NCBI GenBank assembly: GCA_017538365.1
Contig: JAFYIZ010000047.1
Span: 124,001 to 188,000 of the forward strand
Source: a bacterium
GTDB taxonomy: Bacteria > UBP6 > UBA1177
Reading direction: 5' to 3'
Length of the DNA stretch: 64,000 nucleotides
Below the pieces are notes generated by a model that was given only the letters and a program-made list of their open reading frames with translations, did no database searches and had not been told where the DNA came from. Position numbers and translations under genes: made by a program. Positions 1 to 9,365 of the stretch are shown here, piece after piece (position 1 is the stretch's first letter; each line of letters begins with the position of its first letter).

Positions 1-1896
1 CATTTTATCGCTGAAAAGATTCTCAAAGATCCGCTGAAAGCGCTTATAGCCGCATTTGTCGCGATTTTCACTCCTTACACCTACATGATTTCAAGACAAT
101 TCATGTGGGATATAACTTTTGTCACATTTTTGACTGGTTCAATCGGTTTTCTCTACATCGGGCAGCGCGACAAAGACAAAAAACTGATCCGTCTCTCGTA
201 TCTTTTCATGGGTCTCGGAATGCTCACCAAAGGGCTTCTTGCAATATGTTTCCCGATTGCGGCGATGCTTCTCTGGATGATTGCAACTCTTGATTATTCC
301 AAAGGATTCAAGGCTGTTGCAAAAGACGCTTTTGATTTTGTGATGTCGCTCAGGCCTTTTGAAGGACTTGCAATTTTCCTTATAGTTTCTCTTCCGTGGT
401 ATCTCTACATGGGTGTAAAGCACGGATCGCCTTTCTATAAAGAATTTTTCATGGAGCACCATTTCGGTCGCCTTGAAGGAACGATAGACAAGCCCGACGG
501 CCCCTTTGAATTTTATATCTGGCAGCTTTCTTTGGGCGCGTTCCCGTGGGTTGCTTTCTTAATTCCTGCGCTTTTTTCAGCGGCAGGAAAAGTCAGGAAA
601 AACAAAGACCTGGCTTTTGTAGTCCTTACGTTTTTCTTCCTTTTTCTTTTCTTCACCCTTGCTGCGACAAAGTTTCCGCACTACGTTTTTCCGGTCGTTC
701 CCTTCATGGTGATGATCCTTGCTGAAGGTTTTGTCGATCTTTTGAGAAGCGAAAAACTTTCAAAAGTCTATACCGTTATCGGCGTCGTTTCGGCGCTTTT
801 CCTAATTCTGATAGGGAAGGACATCGGAACAGGTTTCAACTATGCCGACATGATTTATCTCATCACGACTCACCACGTCCAGACTTGGTTCGGTCGCGTT
901 TTCGACCCTGTTCCAATGCTTACTGTTTTTGTTCCGCTGATGGCGTTTTTCATCATTCTGCCGATAGTAAAACCCGATAAAAAGATTCTTTTCACTGTTT
1001 CTGCAGCCGCTTTTTCGCTTGTCGCCGTTGTCTGGTCGGGATATATAAATTTTGTATGGGTGCCCAATATGCTTGAAGTTTTTACTCCTAAGCACCTTGT
1101 CGAAAAATACTTTGAAATGAAGAAGCCGGGAGACAAAATGGTCGATTTCCACAATTGGAAAAACCGCTCGATGTATTTTTATCTCGGTCTTGACGAACAG
1201 CTTTTACGTTACACTAAAGTTGAACAAATTCAGCAACTTATTGAGAAAAATCCGAATAATACGGTTTTCATAACCACGAAAAAGGACAAAGTTTCGGAAC
1301 TTCGCGCCGCACTTCTCGACAAGCCCGGAATCCCGATAACGAAAGTCGCCGACGATGCAGTCGATACCTACATGGAAATCGAAATGTTCACTGCTTCGAT
1401 GCAGGATAAAAACGCCGACCTCACCGACAAGTGGAAGAAAAATCTCCTCGAAGAGTCGCAGATTCCGTCGAATATTAAAAAAATAAACGGAACTTTGGGC
1501 GGTAAAACCATCGAAATAATCGGTTACGACATCAACAAACAGCGTTTCGATCCGGGAGAAGAGATAGAACTCACGCTTTATTACAGAGTTTTGAAAGAGA
1601 TGGATAAAAACTGGAAAGTTTTCTTCCACTTCGATGTTTACAGCGGGGCGCTTCCGCATTCGTTCAAACTTGACGACTATCCGCAGCAGGGTTATCTGCC
1701 GACTACGAAATGGACTCCGGGAATGATTCTCAAAGACACTTTCAAAGTGAATGTGCCTAAAGCGCATCCGGGCGGCGGAGTCAAGATATATACCGGATTT
1801 TACGAAGAAAATACGCGGATGGAAGTTGATAAGGAATCTTTCAACGACGGTCAGAAACGCTTTATTTTGGGAACTTTCAACGTAAATATAAAGTAA
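1..1896 (+). CDS. GT-C glycosyltransferase, ArnT/PMT-like (5' end outside window)
   Basis: The reading frame is open from base 1, so the N-terminus lies upstream. The first part is a polytopic membrane protein with many hydrophobic segments and the loop PWYLYMGVKHGSPFYKEFF, typical of the GT39/ArnT-like family, which moves a sugar from a lipid-linked donor to an acceptor on the outer face of the inner membrane. The catalytic first periplasmic loop is not in the window. The last 130 residues or so form a soluble beta-rich module (YYRVLKE, FHFDVYSG, PTTKWTPG), a C-terminal extension seen in other GT-C proteins. The stop overlaps the next start (TAATG), so the thiol protein downstream is probably translationally coupled. 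The substrate cannot be told from sequence. Confidence 0.85.
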   Translation, partial: HFIAEKILKDPLKALIAAFVAIFTPYTYMISRQFMWDITFVTFLTGSIGFLYIGQRDKDKKLIRLSYLFMGLGMLTKGLLAICFPIAAMLLWMIATLDYSKGFKAVAKDAFDFVMSLRPFEGLAIFLIVSLPWYLYMGVKHGSPFYKEFFMEHHFGRLEGTIDKPDGPFEFYIWQLSLGAFPWVAFLIPALFSAAGKVRKNKDLAFVVLTFFFLFLFFTLAATKFPHYVFPVVPFMVMILAEGFVDLLRSEKLSKVYTVIGVVSALFLILIGKDIGTGFNYADMIYLITTHHVQTWFGRVFDPVPMLTVFVPLMAFFIILPIVKPDKKILFTVSAAAFSLVAVVWSGYINFVWVPNMLEVFTPKHLVEKYFEMKKPGDKMVDFHNWKNRSMYFYLGLDEQLLRYTKVEQIQQLIEKNPNNTVFITTKKDKVSELRAALLDKPGIPITKVADDAVDTYMEIEMFTASMQDKNADLTDKWKKNLLEESQIPSNIKKINGTLGGKTIEIIGYDINKQRFDPGEEIELTLYYRVLKEMDKNWKVFFHFDVYSGALPHSFKLDDYPQQGYLPTTKWTPGMILKDTFKVNVPKAHPGGGVKIYTGFYEENTRMEVDKESFNDGQKRFILGTFNVNIK

Positions 1897-2384
1897 TGGA
1901 AGAGAAAAAGAGCAACAAAATTTTTCACATTATCATTTTTGCGCTGGTTATAGCCGTCCTTCTGTTCAATGTTTTTTCATATTTCGGCGCGTCGATATTC
2001 CTTCCTGGGCGCGAACTCCGCGAAATTTCGGGCGTTGATCCGCAGACGGGACGCAGAACTTCACTGGATATTTCGCAGGGAACAGTCATTCTCAACATCT
2101 GGGCTACCTGGTGCGGAGTGTGCGTTGCCGAAATGCCGGAAATCAACAAAATTGCGGCAAGACATCAGGTGTACGGCGCGATAAAACCGGCTTTCAAATA
2201 CGAAGTCTACCGCGACGCTAAACCATATTTCAAAAGTGTCATCGCGAAAGATGAATTTTTCGAAGATCTCTACATTTCAGTTCTTCCTACGACTCTTCTC
2301 ATTCAGGACGGCGTGATAAAAAAAGTCCATACAGGCACGATGACAAGCGATTTCGCTGAAGAGTGGGTCGGCAGCCTTAAATAA
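1896..2384 (+). CDS. membrane-anchored TlpA/thioredoxin-like protein
   Basis: 162 residues. One N-terminal membrane anchor (about residues 9-30) is followed by a short thioredoxin fold facing the periplasm. The active site is W-C-G-V-C (Cys73 and Cys76) and a cis-Pro loop follows (VLPTTLL). The family includes TlpA/ResA-like thiol-disulfide oxidoreductases, which reduce or oxidise cysteines in exported proteins. The fold is short compared with TlpA (about 190 residues). Its ATG overlaps the stop of the glycosyltransferase by one base, suggesting coupling. The partner protein is unknown. Confidence 0.85.
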   Translation: MEEKKSNKIFHIIIFALVIAVLLFNVFSYFGASIFLPGRELREISGVDPQTGRRTSLDISQGTVILNIWATWCGVCVAEMPEINKIAARHQVYGAIKPAFKYEVYRDAKPYFKSVIAKDEFFEDLYISVLPTTLLIQDGVIKKVHTGTMTSDFAEEWVGSLK

Positions 2385-2390
2385 ATTTCA

Positions 2391-2418
2391 TTCCTTAAAA
2401 TTTAAGATTCAGTATAAT
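2391..2418 (+). promoter_or_regulatory. candidate promoter of the transglutaminase gene
   Basis: A perfect TATAAT lies at 2413-2418 with a poor -35 (TTCCTT, 2391-2396) 16 bp upstream. It is followed by a short leader with a T-run, then GAGGTG and the TTG start at 2445. Confidence 0.4.
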
Positions 2419-2444
2419 CCTGCAGTTTTGTTTTGAGGTGATTC

Positions 2445-4391
2445 TTGAGATTTCTGCCGCTTTTCATAGGTTTTTCAACGATTTTCTGGGGTTTCTGCGC
2501 CGGTTGGGAAGTCTTTTCGATAGTTGCCGCCGTTATTTTCGAGGCGCACAATCTTATAAAAACGCGGTTTGATCTGCAGAAAAAAGATTTCGTCAGAATT
2601 TCAGATCTCAGCTCTCTCGTGATGTTCATCCTCCTTTTTTATTCTTACGTCGAGAACGAACCGAGGATGATTTTTTTAGGTTTCATCACGACTCTGCCGA
2701 TAATTTTCATGCCGCTTCTTTTCGCGCAGCTTTTCAGCACTTCCGACAAAGTGGTGATCGGCACGAAATTCGGGAAAAGAATTCATGCCCATGCGCCGGT
2801 CGATATAAGGACTCTCTACATTCTGTCGATACTTTTTGCGACTGCTGCGGCAAATATAAAAAGCGTTTGGTTTATTGCTCTCTTTATGCTGATAATATTT
2901 GTCGTTCTTTCGGGAACCGTGAAGGATCAGAAATCTTTCAAGCGTTATCTGAAATTCTGCTTTGCTACTGTTTTTATTACGGTTTTTATCGGCAGCATGG
3001 TTGTCGGAGGGCATTTTCTGATAAGCCGTAAGATGATGCAGTGGTATAACGACTGGTACGAGTCGCTGAGCGCCGATCCTTTCAAAACTTCGACTTCGAT
3101 GGGCTCGATCGGAAGAATGAAACTTTCGGGAGAAATCGTTTTCAGGGTTTATCCCGAGAAGAAAGTGCCGCTTCCGCTTTATATGAAGGAGGCCGATTAC
3201 AATGTTGTTGTCGGAAACACTTGGTATGCGCGTCCGAGAAAAACGGATTCGGTTTTCCCGGACAAGGATATGGAGTGGCAGTTTTTCGGAGTCGGAGAGG
3301 GAAGCGAAAAGATGAAACTTTCGCTTTGGATGGGTAAAAAAAAGGGCGAAGGCGTTCTTCCTCTTCCAGAAGGAGCTAAACGGGCTACGGAACTTGATGT
3401 CGCAGGCATTGAAATAAATCTCATGGGTTCCGTTTATGTCGAAGAAGGACCGGAACTCCTTGATTTTACGATAACTTATGACTCTGAAAACCGCTTCGAG
3501 CCGATGCCGGGAAAATCGGATCTTTTTGTTCCGAAGCAGGAAAAGGCCGTAATTGATGAAGTTATGCAGCGTAACGGGCTGACGGGGGCAACTCAGGAAG
3601 AGACACTTGCCAATATCGAGCGTTTTTTTGCCGGATTTACATATACGCTTGATCTGAAAAACAATGCGGAAGAATCAGTTTTATCGGACTTTTTGAACAA
3701 TACAAAGGCTGGACACTGCGAATATTTTGCAACAGCAACAGTCTTAATGCTTCGGAATGCAGGAATTGCGGCGAGATACCGAACGGGATATATGCTTGAC
3801 GAATACGACACCTTTGAAAATGCGCTGTTGGCGAGAAAGCGCGATGCTCATGCGTGGGTTATCGCCTACATCGGAGACGGCTGGAAAACCATTGATCTGA
3901 CTCCTCCGCAGTGGAAAAGTGCCGATTCCGACGGAAAATCGTTGTTCGAGCCGGTGAGCGATTTTATGTCGTGGGTAAAGATGAAATACGAAAATTACAG
4001 GAGAAAAAAGAGCACCGAATTTAACAGGATTCTGATTGCCGCGGCTTCTATCCTTACGATTTTTCTTATGATCCGGGTTTATCTGCGCAAAAGGCGCGTG
4101 AAAAAGTCGGAGTCTGATGAAGAAAAGCCTTTTTTTAAAGCAACGGGGCTTGATTCGCCGGTTTATAAGATGCTTGATTACTACGCAGAAAACGGTTTGA
4201 CGCGTGAAGATAGCGAGACTCTGCGCCGCTGGATGGAAAAAAACAGAGAAAAATTGGGCGAAAATGTTGATCTTTCCGCGCTTGTTAGACTGCACGAGGA
4301 ACTTCGTTTCGATACCGGTAGCGATAAAAAGACTCTCATGGCAGAGCTTGTGAAAGAATACGAAGAGTGGAAAAAATCGAAGAAAAGCTGA
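2445..4391 (+). CDS. transglutaminase-like membrane protein (TgpA/DUF3488 type)
   Basis: 648 residues starting with TTG; GAGGTG at 2435-2440 sets this start. The N-terminal 190 residues hold about six to seven membrane helices, as in DUF3488/TgpA proteins. A large periplasmic region follows with a transglutaminase-like core whose catalytic triad is visible: Cys425 in GHCEYFA, His469 in DAHAWV and Asp484 in TIDLTPP. A last helix (around residue 530) precedes a charged cytoplasmic tail. Members are papain-fold peptidases or transferases linked to envelope protein processing; the substrate is unknown. In many bacteria such genes sit beside a MoxR ATPase and a DUF58 gene, but none is seen here. 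Confidence 0.87.
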   Translation: MRFLPLFIGFSTIFWGFCAGWEVFSIVAAVIFEAHNLIKTRFDLQKKDFVRISDLSSLVMFILLFYSYVENEPRMIFLGFITTLPIIFMPLLFAQLFSTSDKVVIGTKFGKRIHAHAPVDIRTLYILSILFATAAANIKSVWFIALFMLIIFVVLSGTVKDQKSFKRYLKFCFATVFITVFIGSMVVGGHFLISRKMMQWYNDWYESLSADPFKTSTSMGSIGRMKLSGEIVFRVYPEKKVPLPLYMKEADYNVVVGNTWYARPRKTDSVFPDKDMEWQFFGVGEGSEKMKLSLWMGKKKGEGVLPLPEGAKRATELDVAGIEINLMGSVYVEEGPELLDFTITYDSENRFEPMPGKSDLFVPKQEKAVIDEVMQRNGLTGATQEETLANIERFFAGFTYTLDLKNNAEESVLSDFLNNTKAGHCEYFATATVLMLRNAGIAARYRTGYMLDEYDTFENALLARKRDAHAWVIAYIGDGWKTIDLTPPQWKSADSDGKSLFEPVSDFMSWVKMKYENYRRKKSTEFNRILIAAASILTIFLMIRVYLRKRRVKKSESDEEKPFFKATGLDSPVYKMLDYYAENGLTREDSETLRRWMEKNREKLGENVDLSALVRLHEELRFDTGSDKKTLMAELVKEYEEWKKSKKS

Positions 4392-4397
4392 TTTTGT

Positions 4398-4425
4398 TTG
4401 CAGAATTTGCAATAACAATTAGAAT
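4398..4425 (+). promoter_or_regulatory. purC promoter
   Basis: TTGCAG (4398-4403), 16-bp spacer, TAGAAT (4420-4425), then the GC-rich discriminator CGCGCGG and a T-run before the purC leader. It fits the window-wide promoter pattern. Confidence 0.6.
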
Positions 4426-4465
4426 CGCGCGGTTGTTTTTTTAATGATTTTTTCAGGAGGATACA

Positions 4466-5353
4466 ATGCTTAGAATTGAAAAAGTTGCTGGAAAAGATGT
4501 TTTGATGGAATCGGAAATTCCTTTTTTGAAGCTTTTCAAAAAGGGTAAAGTCCGCGAAGTTTACGAACTCGGCGAATATCTTCTGATAGTTGCGACCGAC
4601 AGAATCAGCGCATTCGACGTTGTTATGAAGACAGGCGTTCCGTCGAAGGGAATCTACCTCACGCAGCAGTCTGCATTCTGGTTCAAGTTCATAAAAGAGC
4701 ACGGTTTCAGCACTCACTTTGTAAGCGACGATGTTGAAGAAATCGCAAAAATCACAGGCGAAAAACGTCTGCTTGATCTGCCGTGGCTCAAGGGGAGAGT
4801 AATGCTCGGAAAACGCGCTGAAGTCCTTCCGGTTGAGGCAGTATGCCGCTTCAGAATTTTCGGTTCCGCCGTTTCAGCACTCAAAAACAACACATGGATC
4901 TGGGACAAGATCGAAGCCGACGACTTTTCGGAAGGCTCGCTCATCAAAAACGGACCGATCTTTACTCCGACCGAAAAATCTGAGACTGACGACAAAATTA
5001 CTTTCGACCAGATGGTAACTCTCATCGGATCGAAGGAAACAGCCCGTCTGGTAAAGGATACCACGATCAGACTTTTCAAGCTCTGCCGAGACTATGCGCT
5101 TAAAAATTTCGGTTTCGAGATCGCAGACGGAAAAGTCGAATACGGCTTTATCGACGGTGTTCTTTCGCTTGTAGACGAGACTTTCACAAGCGACAGCGCA
5201 CGTTTCATCCCCGATAAATCAAAAGAAGTTTTCAGAAAATGGCTCACCGACCACAACTTGAGAAAGGTTGCAGCAGTCCTTCCGGACGAAGTCGCAATGA
5301 TGGTTTCTGATCTCTACAGAAGCCAGTGCCAAGACATGAAGATCAAATTGTAA
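4466..5353 (+). CDS. purC: phosphoribosylaminoimidazole-succinocarboxamide synthase
   Basis: 295 residues. SAICAR synthetase joins aspartate to CAIR using ATP, a late step of purine synthesis in the cytosol. The signature FKKGKVREVYE near the N-terminus forms the ATP-binding loop, and ATDRISAFDVVM follows. The length fits the longer, yeast-like PurC form (about 300) rather than the 240-residue E. coli form. AGGAGG at 4455-4460 fixes the ATG. It is a single gene with its own promoter. purQ (31447-32241) and purA (47466-48761) lie elsewhere in the window, so the purine genes are scattered. Confidence 0.95.
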   Translation: MLRIEKVAGKDVLMESEIPFLKLFKKGKVREVYELGEYLLIVATDRISAFDVVMKTGVPSKGIYLTQQSAFWFKFIKEHGFSTHFVSDDVEEIAKITGEKRLLDLPWLKGRVMLGKRAEVLPVEAVCRFRIFGSAVSALKNNTWIWDKIEADDFSEGSLIKNGPIFTPTEKSETDDKITFDQMVTLIGSKETARLVKDTTIRLFKLCRDYALKNFGFEIADGKVEYGFIDGVLSLVDETFTSDSARFIPDKSKEVFRKWLTDHNLRKVAAVLPDEVAMMVSDLYRSQCQDMKIKL

Positions 5354-5354
5354 A

Positions 5355-5389
5355 CCTCACCCTTGATCCCTCTCCAGCGTGGAGAGGGA
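5355..5389. repeat. dispersed intergenic repeat with hairpin
   Basis: The 21-mer at 5355-5375 recurs in inverted orientation at 26711-26731 with one mismatch. It overlaps a perfect 10-bp stem (5367-5376 with 5380-5389, loop GCG). A T-run (5396-5400) follows eight bases later, so the hairpin may also weakly terminate purC. Confidence 0.6.
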
Positions 5390-5401
5390 AATCCTGTTTT
5401 T

Positions 5402-5483
5402 CTGCGCCGCATACCCTAAGGACTTTAAGGACCTTAAGGACTCTAAGGACCTTAAGGACTCTAAGGACCTTAGTGGCGGCGCA
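5402..5483. repeat. 9-bp tandem repeat framed by an inverted repeat
   Basis: Six full copies plus a third of a 9-bp unit (YTAAGGACY) run from 5416 to 5472. The array is bracketed by an 8-bp perfect inverted repeat, TGCGCCGC (5402-5409) and GCGGCGCA (5476-5483). It lies between the convergent 3' ends of purC and the ankyrin gene. No coding role is likely. Confidence 0.85.
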
Positions 5484-5542
5484 TAAGGAATTCAAAAAAT
5501 TCAGAATTGATTTTCAGATTTTTGATTGGATTTTTTCAGTGA

Positions 5543-6430
5543 TTATTCAGCGGGTTTTTCTTCTGCGGGAGCAGCTTCTTCTTTTGGAGCTTCTTTGACT
5601 TCTTCAGCAGGAGCGGCTTCTTCAGCCTTAGCTTCTTCCGCCGGTTTTGCTTCAGCTTCAGCAGCTTCTTCTGCTTTGGGTTCTTCTTTTACTTCTTCAG
5701 CGGGAGTTTCTTCAACTTTCGGCTGAGCCGGAGCTTTGAGAGCGTTGAGAACTGCTTCATAGTGCTCTTTTCTGTCAGAGAACTGGGGCATGTACTCGTT
5801 AGCCAGGTCTTCTGCACCTTTGCCGTCTTCGTTTTTGAGGGTTCTGTCTGCGCCTGCATTGATGAGGATTTCAACGACTTTGTCGTTTCCTCTCTGAGCG
5901 GCGATCATAAGAGCAGACTGTTTTTTGTTGTCGAGAGCGTTGACATCGCTGCCTGCTTTTACGAGTTCTTCAACGACTGTCGGCATGCCTGTCCATGAAG
6001 CCCAGAGAAGAGCAGTCCAGTTGTCTTCGTCAACAGCTTTGACATCCGCACCGCTTGAAAGGAGAAGTTTGGTCATTTCAAGTCTCTTTTCTTCAAGGCT
6101 TGGATTTTCAACTTCTGTACCGTCATCTTTTTTGGATTTCGATTTCTTCGTGATGAGTTCTCTGTCACCGTAGTTGAGGTAAGCGACCCACATAAGCGGA
6201 GTTCTTTTCTGTTCGTCCTGCTGGTTGACGGTTTTCGCGTCCTTGCCGATAATTTCCTTCATTTTGTCGATGTTGTCCTGAATTATCGGGGAAACGAGCG
6301 GGTTTTCTTCAGGGGCAGGGAAAAGTTTTTTGAAAGTGTAATCAATGATAAAAGCGAAAACACAACTAATAAGAATCAGAATAAGACCGTCTTTGAGTAT
6401 TGCTTTGTAGTTTACATTTTTCTTAGCCAT
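5543..6430 (-). CDS. membrane-anchored ankyrin-repeat protein with E/A/P-rich tail
   Basis: 295 residues. One N-terminal membrane segment (about residues 10-32) is followed by roughly four ankyrin repeats (about 70-205; for example KRTPLMWVAYLN, NWTALLWASWTG, KQSALMIAAQRG), then a 65-residue low-complexity tail of Glu, Ala, Pro and Lys. Ankyrin repeats bind other proteins; no enzymatic domain is visible. GGAGG five bases before the ATG sets the start and lies in the 10-bp gap after the MFS gene, so the two form one transcription unit. The tail shares KPAEEAKAE with the C-terminus of that transporter. A role as a partner or regulator of the transporter is inference. Confidence 0.85.
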   Translation of the reverse strand: MAKKNVNYKAILKDGLILILISCVFAFIIDYTFKKLFPAPEENPLVSPIIQDNIDKMKEIIGKDAKTVNQQDEQKRTPLMWVAYLNYGDRELITKKSKSKKDDGTEVENPSLEEKRLEMTKLLLSSGADVKAVDEDNWTALLWASWTGMPTVVEELVKAGSDVNALDNKKQSALMIAAQRGNDKVVEILINAGADRTLKNEDGKGAEDLANEYMPQFSDRKEHYEAVLNALKAPAQPKVEETPAEEVKEEPKAEEAAEAEAKPAEEAKAEEAAPAEEVKEAPKEEAAPAEEKPAE

Positions 6431-6440
6431 GATTACCTCC

Positions 6441-7823
6441 TTATGCCTCTGCCTTTGCTTCTTCAGCAGGCTTTTGTTCTTCAGCGTTGTCCTGAGTGAG
6501 CGTTCTCTTGAGTGCGATTACTGCGATCGGGCTGATGATAGCGAGAGCGAAGTAGATCATCCACATAAATTCAGGGCTTTCGAGGTATTCGATGTTTCCT
6601 GTTTCAATCTTAGCCTTAACGCCGTCGTAGCAGAGACTTGCGATAAGAAGTCCCGAAACGAAGCCGTTGATAGGCCTTGCGATGAACATCGGAAGAGCAG
6701 AAAGACCCATGTAGGAAGCAACTTTATCCTTCGGAGCGACAGATGCGACGTATTCAGTGAATCTCGGCGAGAAAATGAGTTCGCCAAATGCAAAAACGAG
6801 GATCTGTGCAATGATTACGAATCTGTAAGCCTGGTCAAGGTTGTTGATTCCGGGGATCGCAAGGAACCATTCTCCCGGGAAAGCCAGGAAAAGGAGCGAA
6901 AGAGCCGAAAGCGTCATACCTACGACCAGAAGTTTTACGATGTTGAATTTTCCGATGAAGTTCATCGTAAGTGCAAGACCGACCGTGATGATGAGTGGAT
7001 TAATAGAGTTTACAGCACCGAGCTGGAAGTCAGCAAACATCGTTCTAAGGTAATACTTCGGCATGACCATCGTCTGGTGTGTGAAAACGAGTCTGACACC
7101 GAGAGTGAGGCAGAGGAAGAGAACGAGTTTCTGAAAAGCTTTTTCTTTCCAGACTTCAGCAAAGATCTTGAGCGGAGTTTTGACTTCGCCGTTACCATCG
7201 TCTTCATCCTTTTCTTCCATGTTGTCCTCATTGATAATGAATGCACAGAGGAAGCAGATCGCACTCATTACGAAACCGAACGTAAAAATCGCAAGGTTGC
7301 CTTTAACAGGACCGAGCGCATTTCTGAAACCGTCGCAGACCGCAACACCTGCAAGCATTGCGCCGATGTTCATGATGAGGTAGTAAAGGTTGAAGCCCTT
7401 ACTGCGGTTGTCCTTGTTGGTGAAATGACGCAGAGCAGTGTTCGTGATAGTTACAAGCATTGCAGTGCCGAAAGCCATGATGAGTAGAAGTCCGAGAATT
7501 GAGTACTGAAGGGCATCCCCTTCCATAAGACCGGGGAAAACGCCCATTCCGAGACGGCTCAACATGAGCAGGATCGTAGCTAAAAGGAAAGATTTCTTGT
7601 CACCGATAACGTCACAGATAGATCCGATAGTAAACATGAAAGCGGTGATGAACAGGAAAAAATATCCCATCCATCGACCTGCATCACGGTCGCTGAAACC
7701 TACGTTGTCGGTGAGGAACATCGAAAGAACAAGAATTACCGAGAAATACGAAAGACCGTCAAAGAACTGGATGGCGTTTACCAACCAGAACTCTTTGTTG
7801 AAACCACCTAAAGTTTTTGCCAT
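6441..7823 (-). CDS. MFS/POT-like transporter
   Basis: 460 residues with about twelve predicted membrane helices. The N-terminal segment FDGLSYFSVILVLSMFL and the loop GDKKSFLL fit the proton-dependent oligopeptide (POT/PTR) branch of the major facilitator superfamily, which imports di- and tripeptides with protons. The ExxERFxYY motif of classical POT proteins is not intact, so the substrate is uncertain. The C-terminus ends in a short E/A/K/P-rich tail like that of the next protein. AGGAGGT precedes the ATG. It is the first gene of a two-gene unit with the ankyrin gene. A relative is encoded at 53328-54890. Confidence 0.85.
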   Translation of the reverse strand: MAKTLGGFNKEFWLVNAIQFFDGLSYFSVILVLSMFLTDNVGFSDRDAGRWMGYFFLFITAFMFTIGSICDVIGDKKSFLLATILLMLSRLGMGVFPGLMEGDALQYSILGLLLIMAFGTAMLVTITNTALRHFTNKDNRSKGFNLYYLIMNIGAMLAGVAVCDGFRNALGPVKGNLAIFTFGFVMSAICFLCAFIINEDNMEEKDEDDGNGEVKTPLKIFAEVWKEKAFQKLVLFLCLTLGVRLVFTHQTMVMPKYYLRTMFADFQLGAVNSINPLIITVGLALTMNFIGKFNIVKLLVVGMTLSALSLLFLAFPGEWFLAIPGINNLDQAYRFVIIAQILVFAFGELIFSPRFTEYVASVAPKDKVASYMGLSALPMFIARPINGFVSGLLIASLCYDGVKAKIETGNIEYLESPEFMWMIYFALAIISPIAVIALKRTLTQDNAEEQKPAEEAKAEA

Positions 7824-7885
7824 AAAACACCTCCTAAAAAAAACAGCGCAGTTTCCACAAAAACGGTGATTAAGTCAAAAAAAAT

Positions 7886-7898
7886 GTTTGGACCAAAC
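7886..7898. promoter_or_regulatory. candidate operator upstream of the MFS-ankyrin operon
   Basis: GTTTGG-A-CCAAAC is a perfect dyad with 6-bp arms, 63 bp upstream of the MFS start. It overlaps a weak minus-strand TTGGTC that could act as a -35. A regulator site is inference. Confidence 0.3.
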
Positions 7899-7938
7899 CT
7901 AATATAAGAATTTTTTATGAAATTTTAGGCGGTTTTAT

Positions 7939-9330
7939 TTAGAATTCCGCGTTTTTCGGAGTTCTGGGGAAGGGGATAACGTCACGGATATTCTGCATTC
8001 CGGTGATGTACATTATCATGCGCTCAAAGCCGAGACCGTAGCCTGCATGCGGGTTCGAGCCGAATCTGCGGAGATCGAGGTACCACCAGTAATCCTCTTT
8101 TTTGAGGCCAAGCTCCTCGATTCTTGCAAGAAGTCTGTCGTAGCGCTCTTCTCTCTGGCTTCCGCCGATGATCTCGCCGACGCCGGGAACGAGAAGGTCC
8201 ATCGCCGCGACTGTCTTGTTGTCCTCGTTCATCCTCATGTAGAAAGCCTTGATCTCTTTCGGATAGTCGATGACGAAAACCGGTTTTTTGATGAGTTCTT
8301 CAGTCAGATATCTTTCGTGTTCGGTCTGAAGGTCGCAGCCCCAGTCGACAGGATATTCGAACTGTTTGCCAGACTTTTTGAGAAGTTCGATCGCTTCGGT
8401 GTATGTAATCTTGCCGAAATCGGAATCTTTAATGAAATTCAGCCTTTCGAGCAAAGTCTTGTCAACGAAACTGTTGAAGAATTCCATCTCTTCCGGAGCT
8501 TTTTCAAGGACGAAGTTGATGATGTATTTGACCATGTCTTCAGCAAGTTTCATGTCGTCATGCAGGTCTGCGAAAGCGATCTCGGGCTCAATCATCCAGA
8601 ATTCGCTTGCATGGCGCTGCGTGTATGAGTTCTCGGCTCTGAAAGTGGGGCCGAAAGTATAGACGTTTCTGAATGCCGCGCAGTAGTTTTCAACTGCAAG
8701 CTGGCCTGAAACGGTGAGGTTCGTCGCCTTTCCGAAGAAGTCTTCGCCGTAGTTTATGCTGCCGTCATCTTTCTTCGGCAGGTTGTTGAGGTCAAGCGTC
8801 GTGACCTGGAACATTTCGCCGGCACCTTCGCAGTCGCTTCCCGTGATTATCGGGGTGTGGACGTAGACGAAGCCTCTTTCCTGGAAGAACGAGTGGATCG
8901 CGAAAGCGACAAGACTGCGGATTCTGAAAACTGCGTTGTAGATGTTCGCTCTCGGTCTGAGATGTGCGATAGTCCTCATATATTCAAGGGTGTGTCTCTT
9001 TTTCTGAAGCGGAAAATCCTCGTCGCTCGTGCCGACGACTTCAACTTTTTCGGCTTTGATCTCGAAAGGCTGCTTGTCGCCTGCGCTCTCAACTACTTTT
9101 CCGAAGACCTTTACCGCGCTTCCTGTTCCCAACTTCGTGATTTCTTTGTAGTTTTCAAGTTCAGCCTCAAAAACTATCTGAATATTTTTGAAAAACGAGC
9201 CGTCGTTGAGTTCGATGAATCCGAAAGCGTTGCTTGCGCGGATCGTTCTGACCCAGCCTGAAACCTCGACAACTTTGCCCATGAATTTTTCAGTTTCTCT
9301 GAAAATTGACTTTACAAGAACCTTTTCCAT
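7939..9330 (-). CDS. asnS: asparaginyl-tRNA synthetase
   Basis: About 463 residues. This class IIb synthetase charges tRNA-Asn with asparagine. An N-terminal OB-fold anticodon-binding domain (about 10-100) has [17 protein letters not shown]. The catalytic domain shows motif 2 ([21 protein letters not shown]) and motif 3 ([13 protein letters not shown]). Met at 9330 is preferred because GGAG lies 6 bases before it; an upstream in-frame ATG at 9342 would add four residues but has a poorer ribosome site. The gene stands alone on the minus strand with its own promoter. Confidence 0.95.
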   Translation of the reverse strand: MEKVLVKSIFRETEKFMGKVVEVSGWVRTIRASNAFGFIELNDGSFFKNIQIVFEAELENYKEITKLGTGSAVKVFGKVVESAGDKQPFEIKAEKVEVVGTSDEDFPLQKKRHTLEYMRTIAHLRPRANIYNAVFRIRSLVAFAIHSFFQERGFVYVHTPIITGSDCEGAGEMFQVTTLDLNNLPKKDDGSINYGEDFFGKATNLTVSGQLAVENYCAAFRNVYTFGPTFRAENSYTQRHASEFWMIEPEIAFADLHDDMKLAEDMVKYIINFVLEKAPEEMEFFNSFVDKTLLERLNFIKDSDFGKITYTEAIELLKKSGKQFEYPVDWGCDLQTEHERYLTEELIKKPVFVIDYPKEIKAFYMRMNEDNKTVAAMDLLVPGVGEIIGGSQREERYDRLLARIEELGLKKEDYWWYLDLRRFGSNPHAGYGLGFERMIMYITGMQNIRDVIPFPRTPKNAEF

Positions 9331-9365
9331 GTTTTTCTCCATAAAAAACCTTCAAAACGGGCGGT

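Noticed and set aside
5416-5472. Tandem repeat as a CRISPR array
   Set aside because: The 9-bp units are contiguous, with no spacers and no cas genes.
5326-5598. ORF encoding LRT repeats
   Set aside because: It is only the translation of the 9-bp tandem array and overlaps purC and the ankyrin gene.
6429-7487. 352-codon plus-strand ORF opposite the MFS gene
   Set aside because: It mirrors the transporter gene, has odd composition (Arg, Asp, Cys rich) and no family match.
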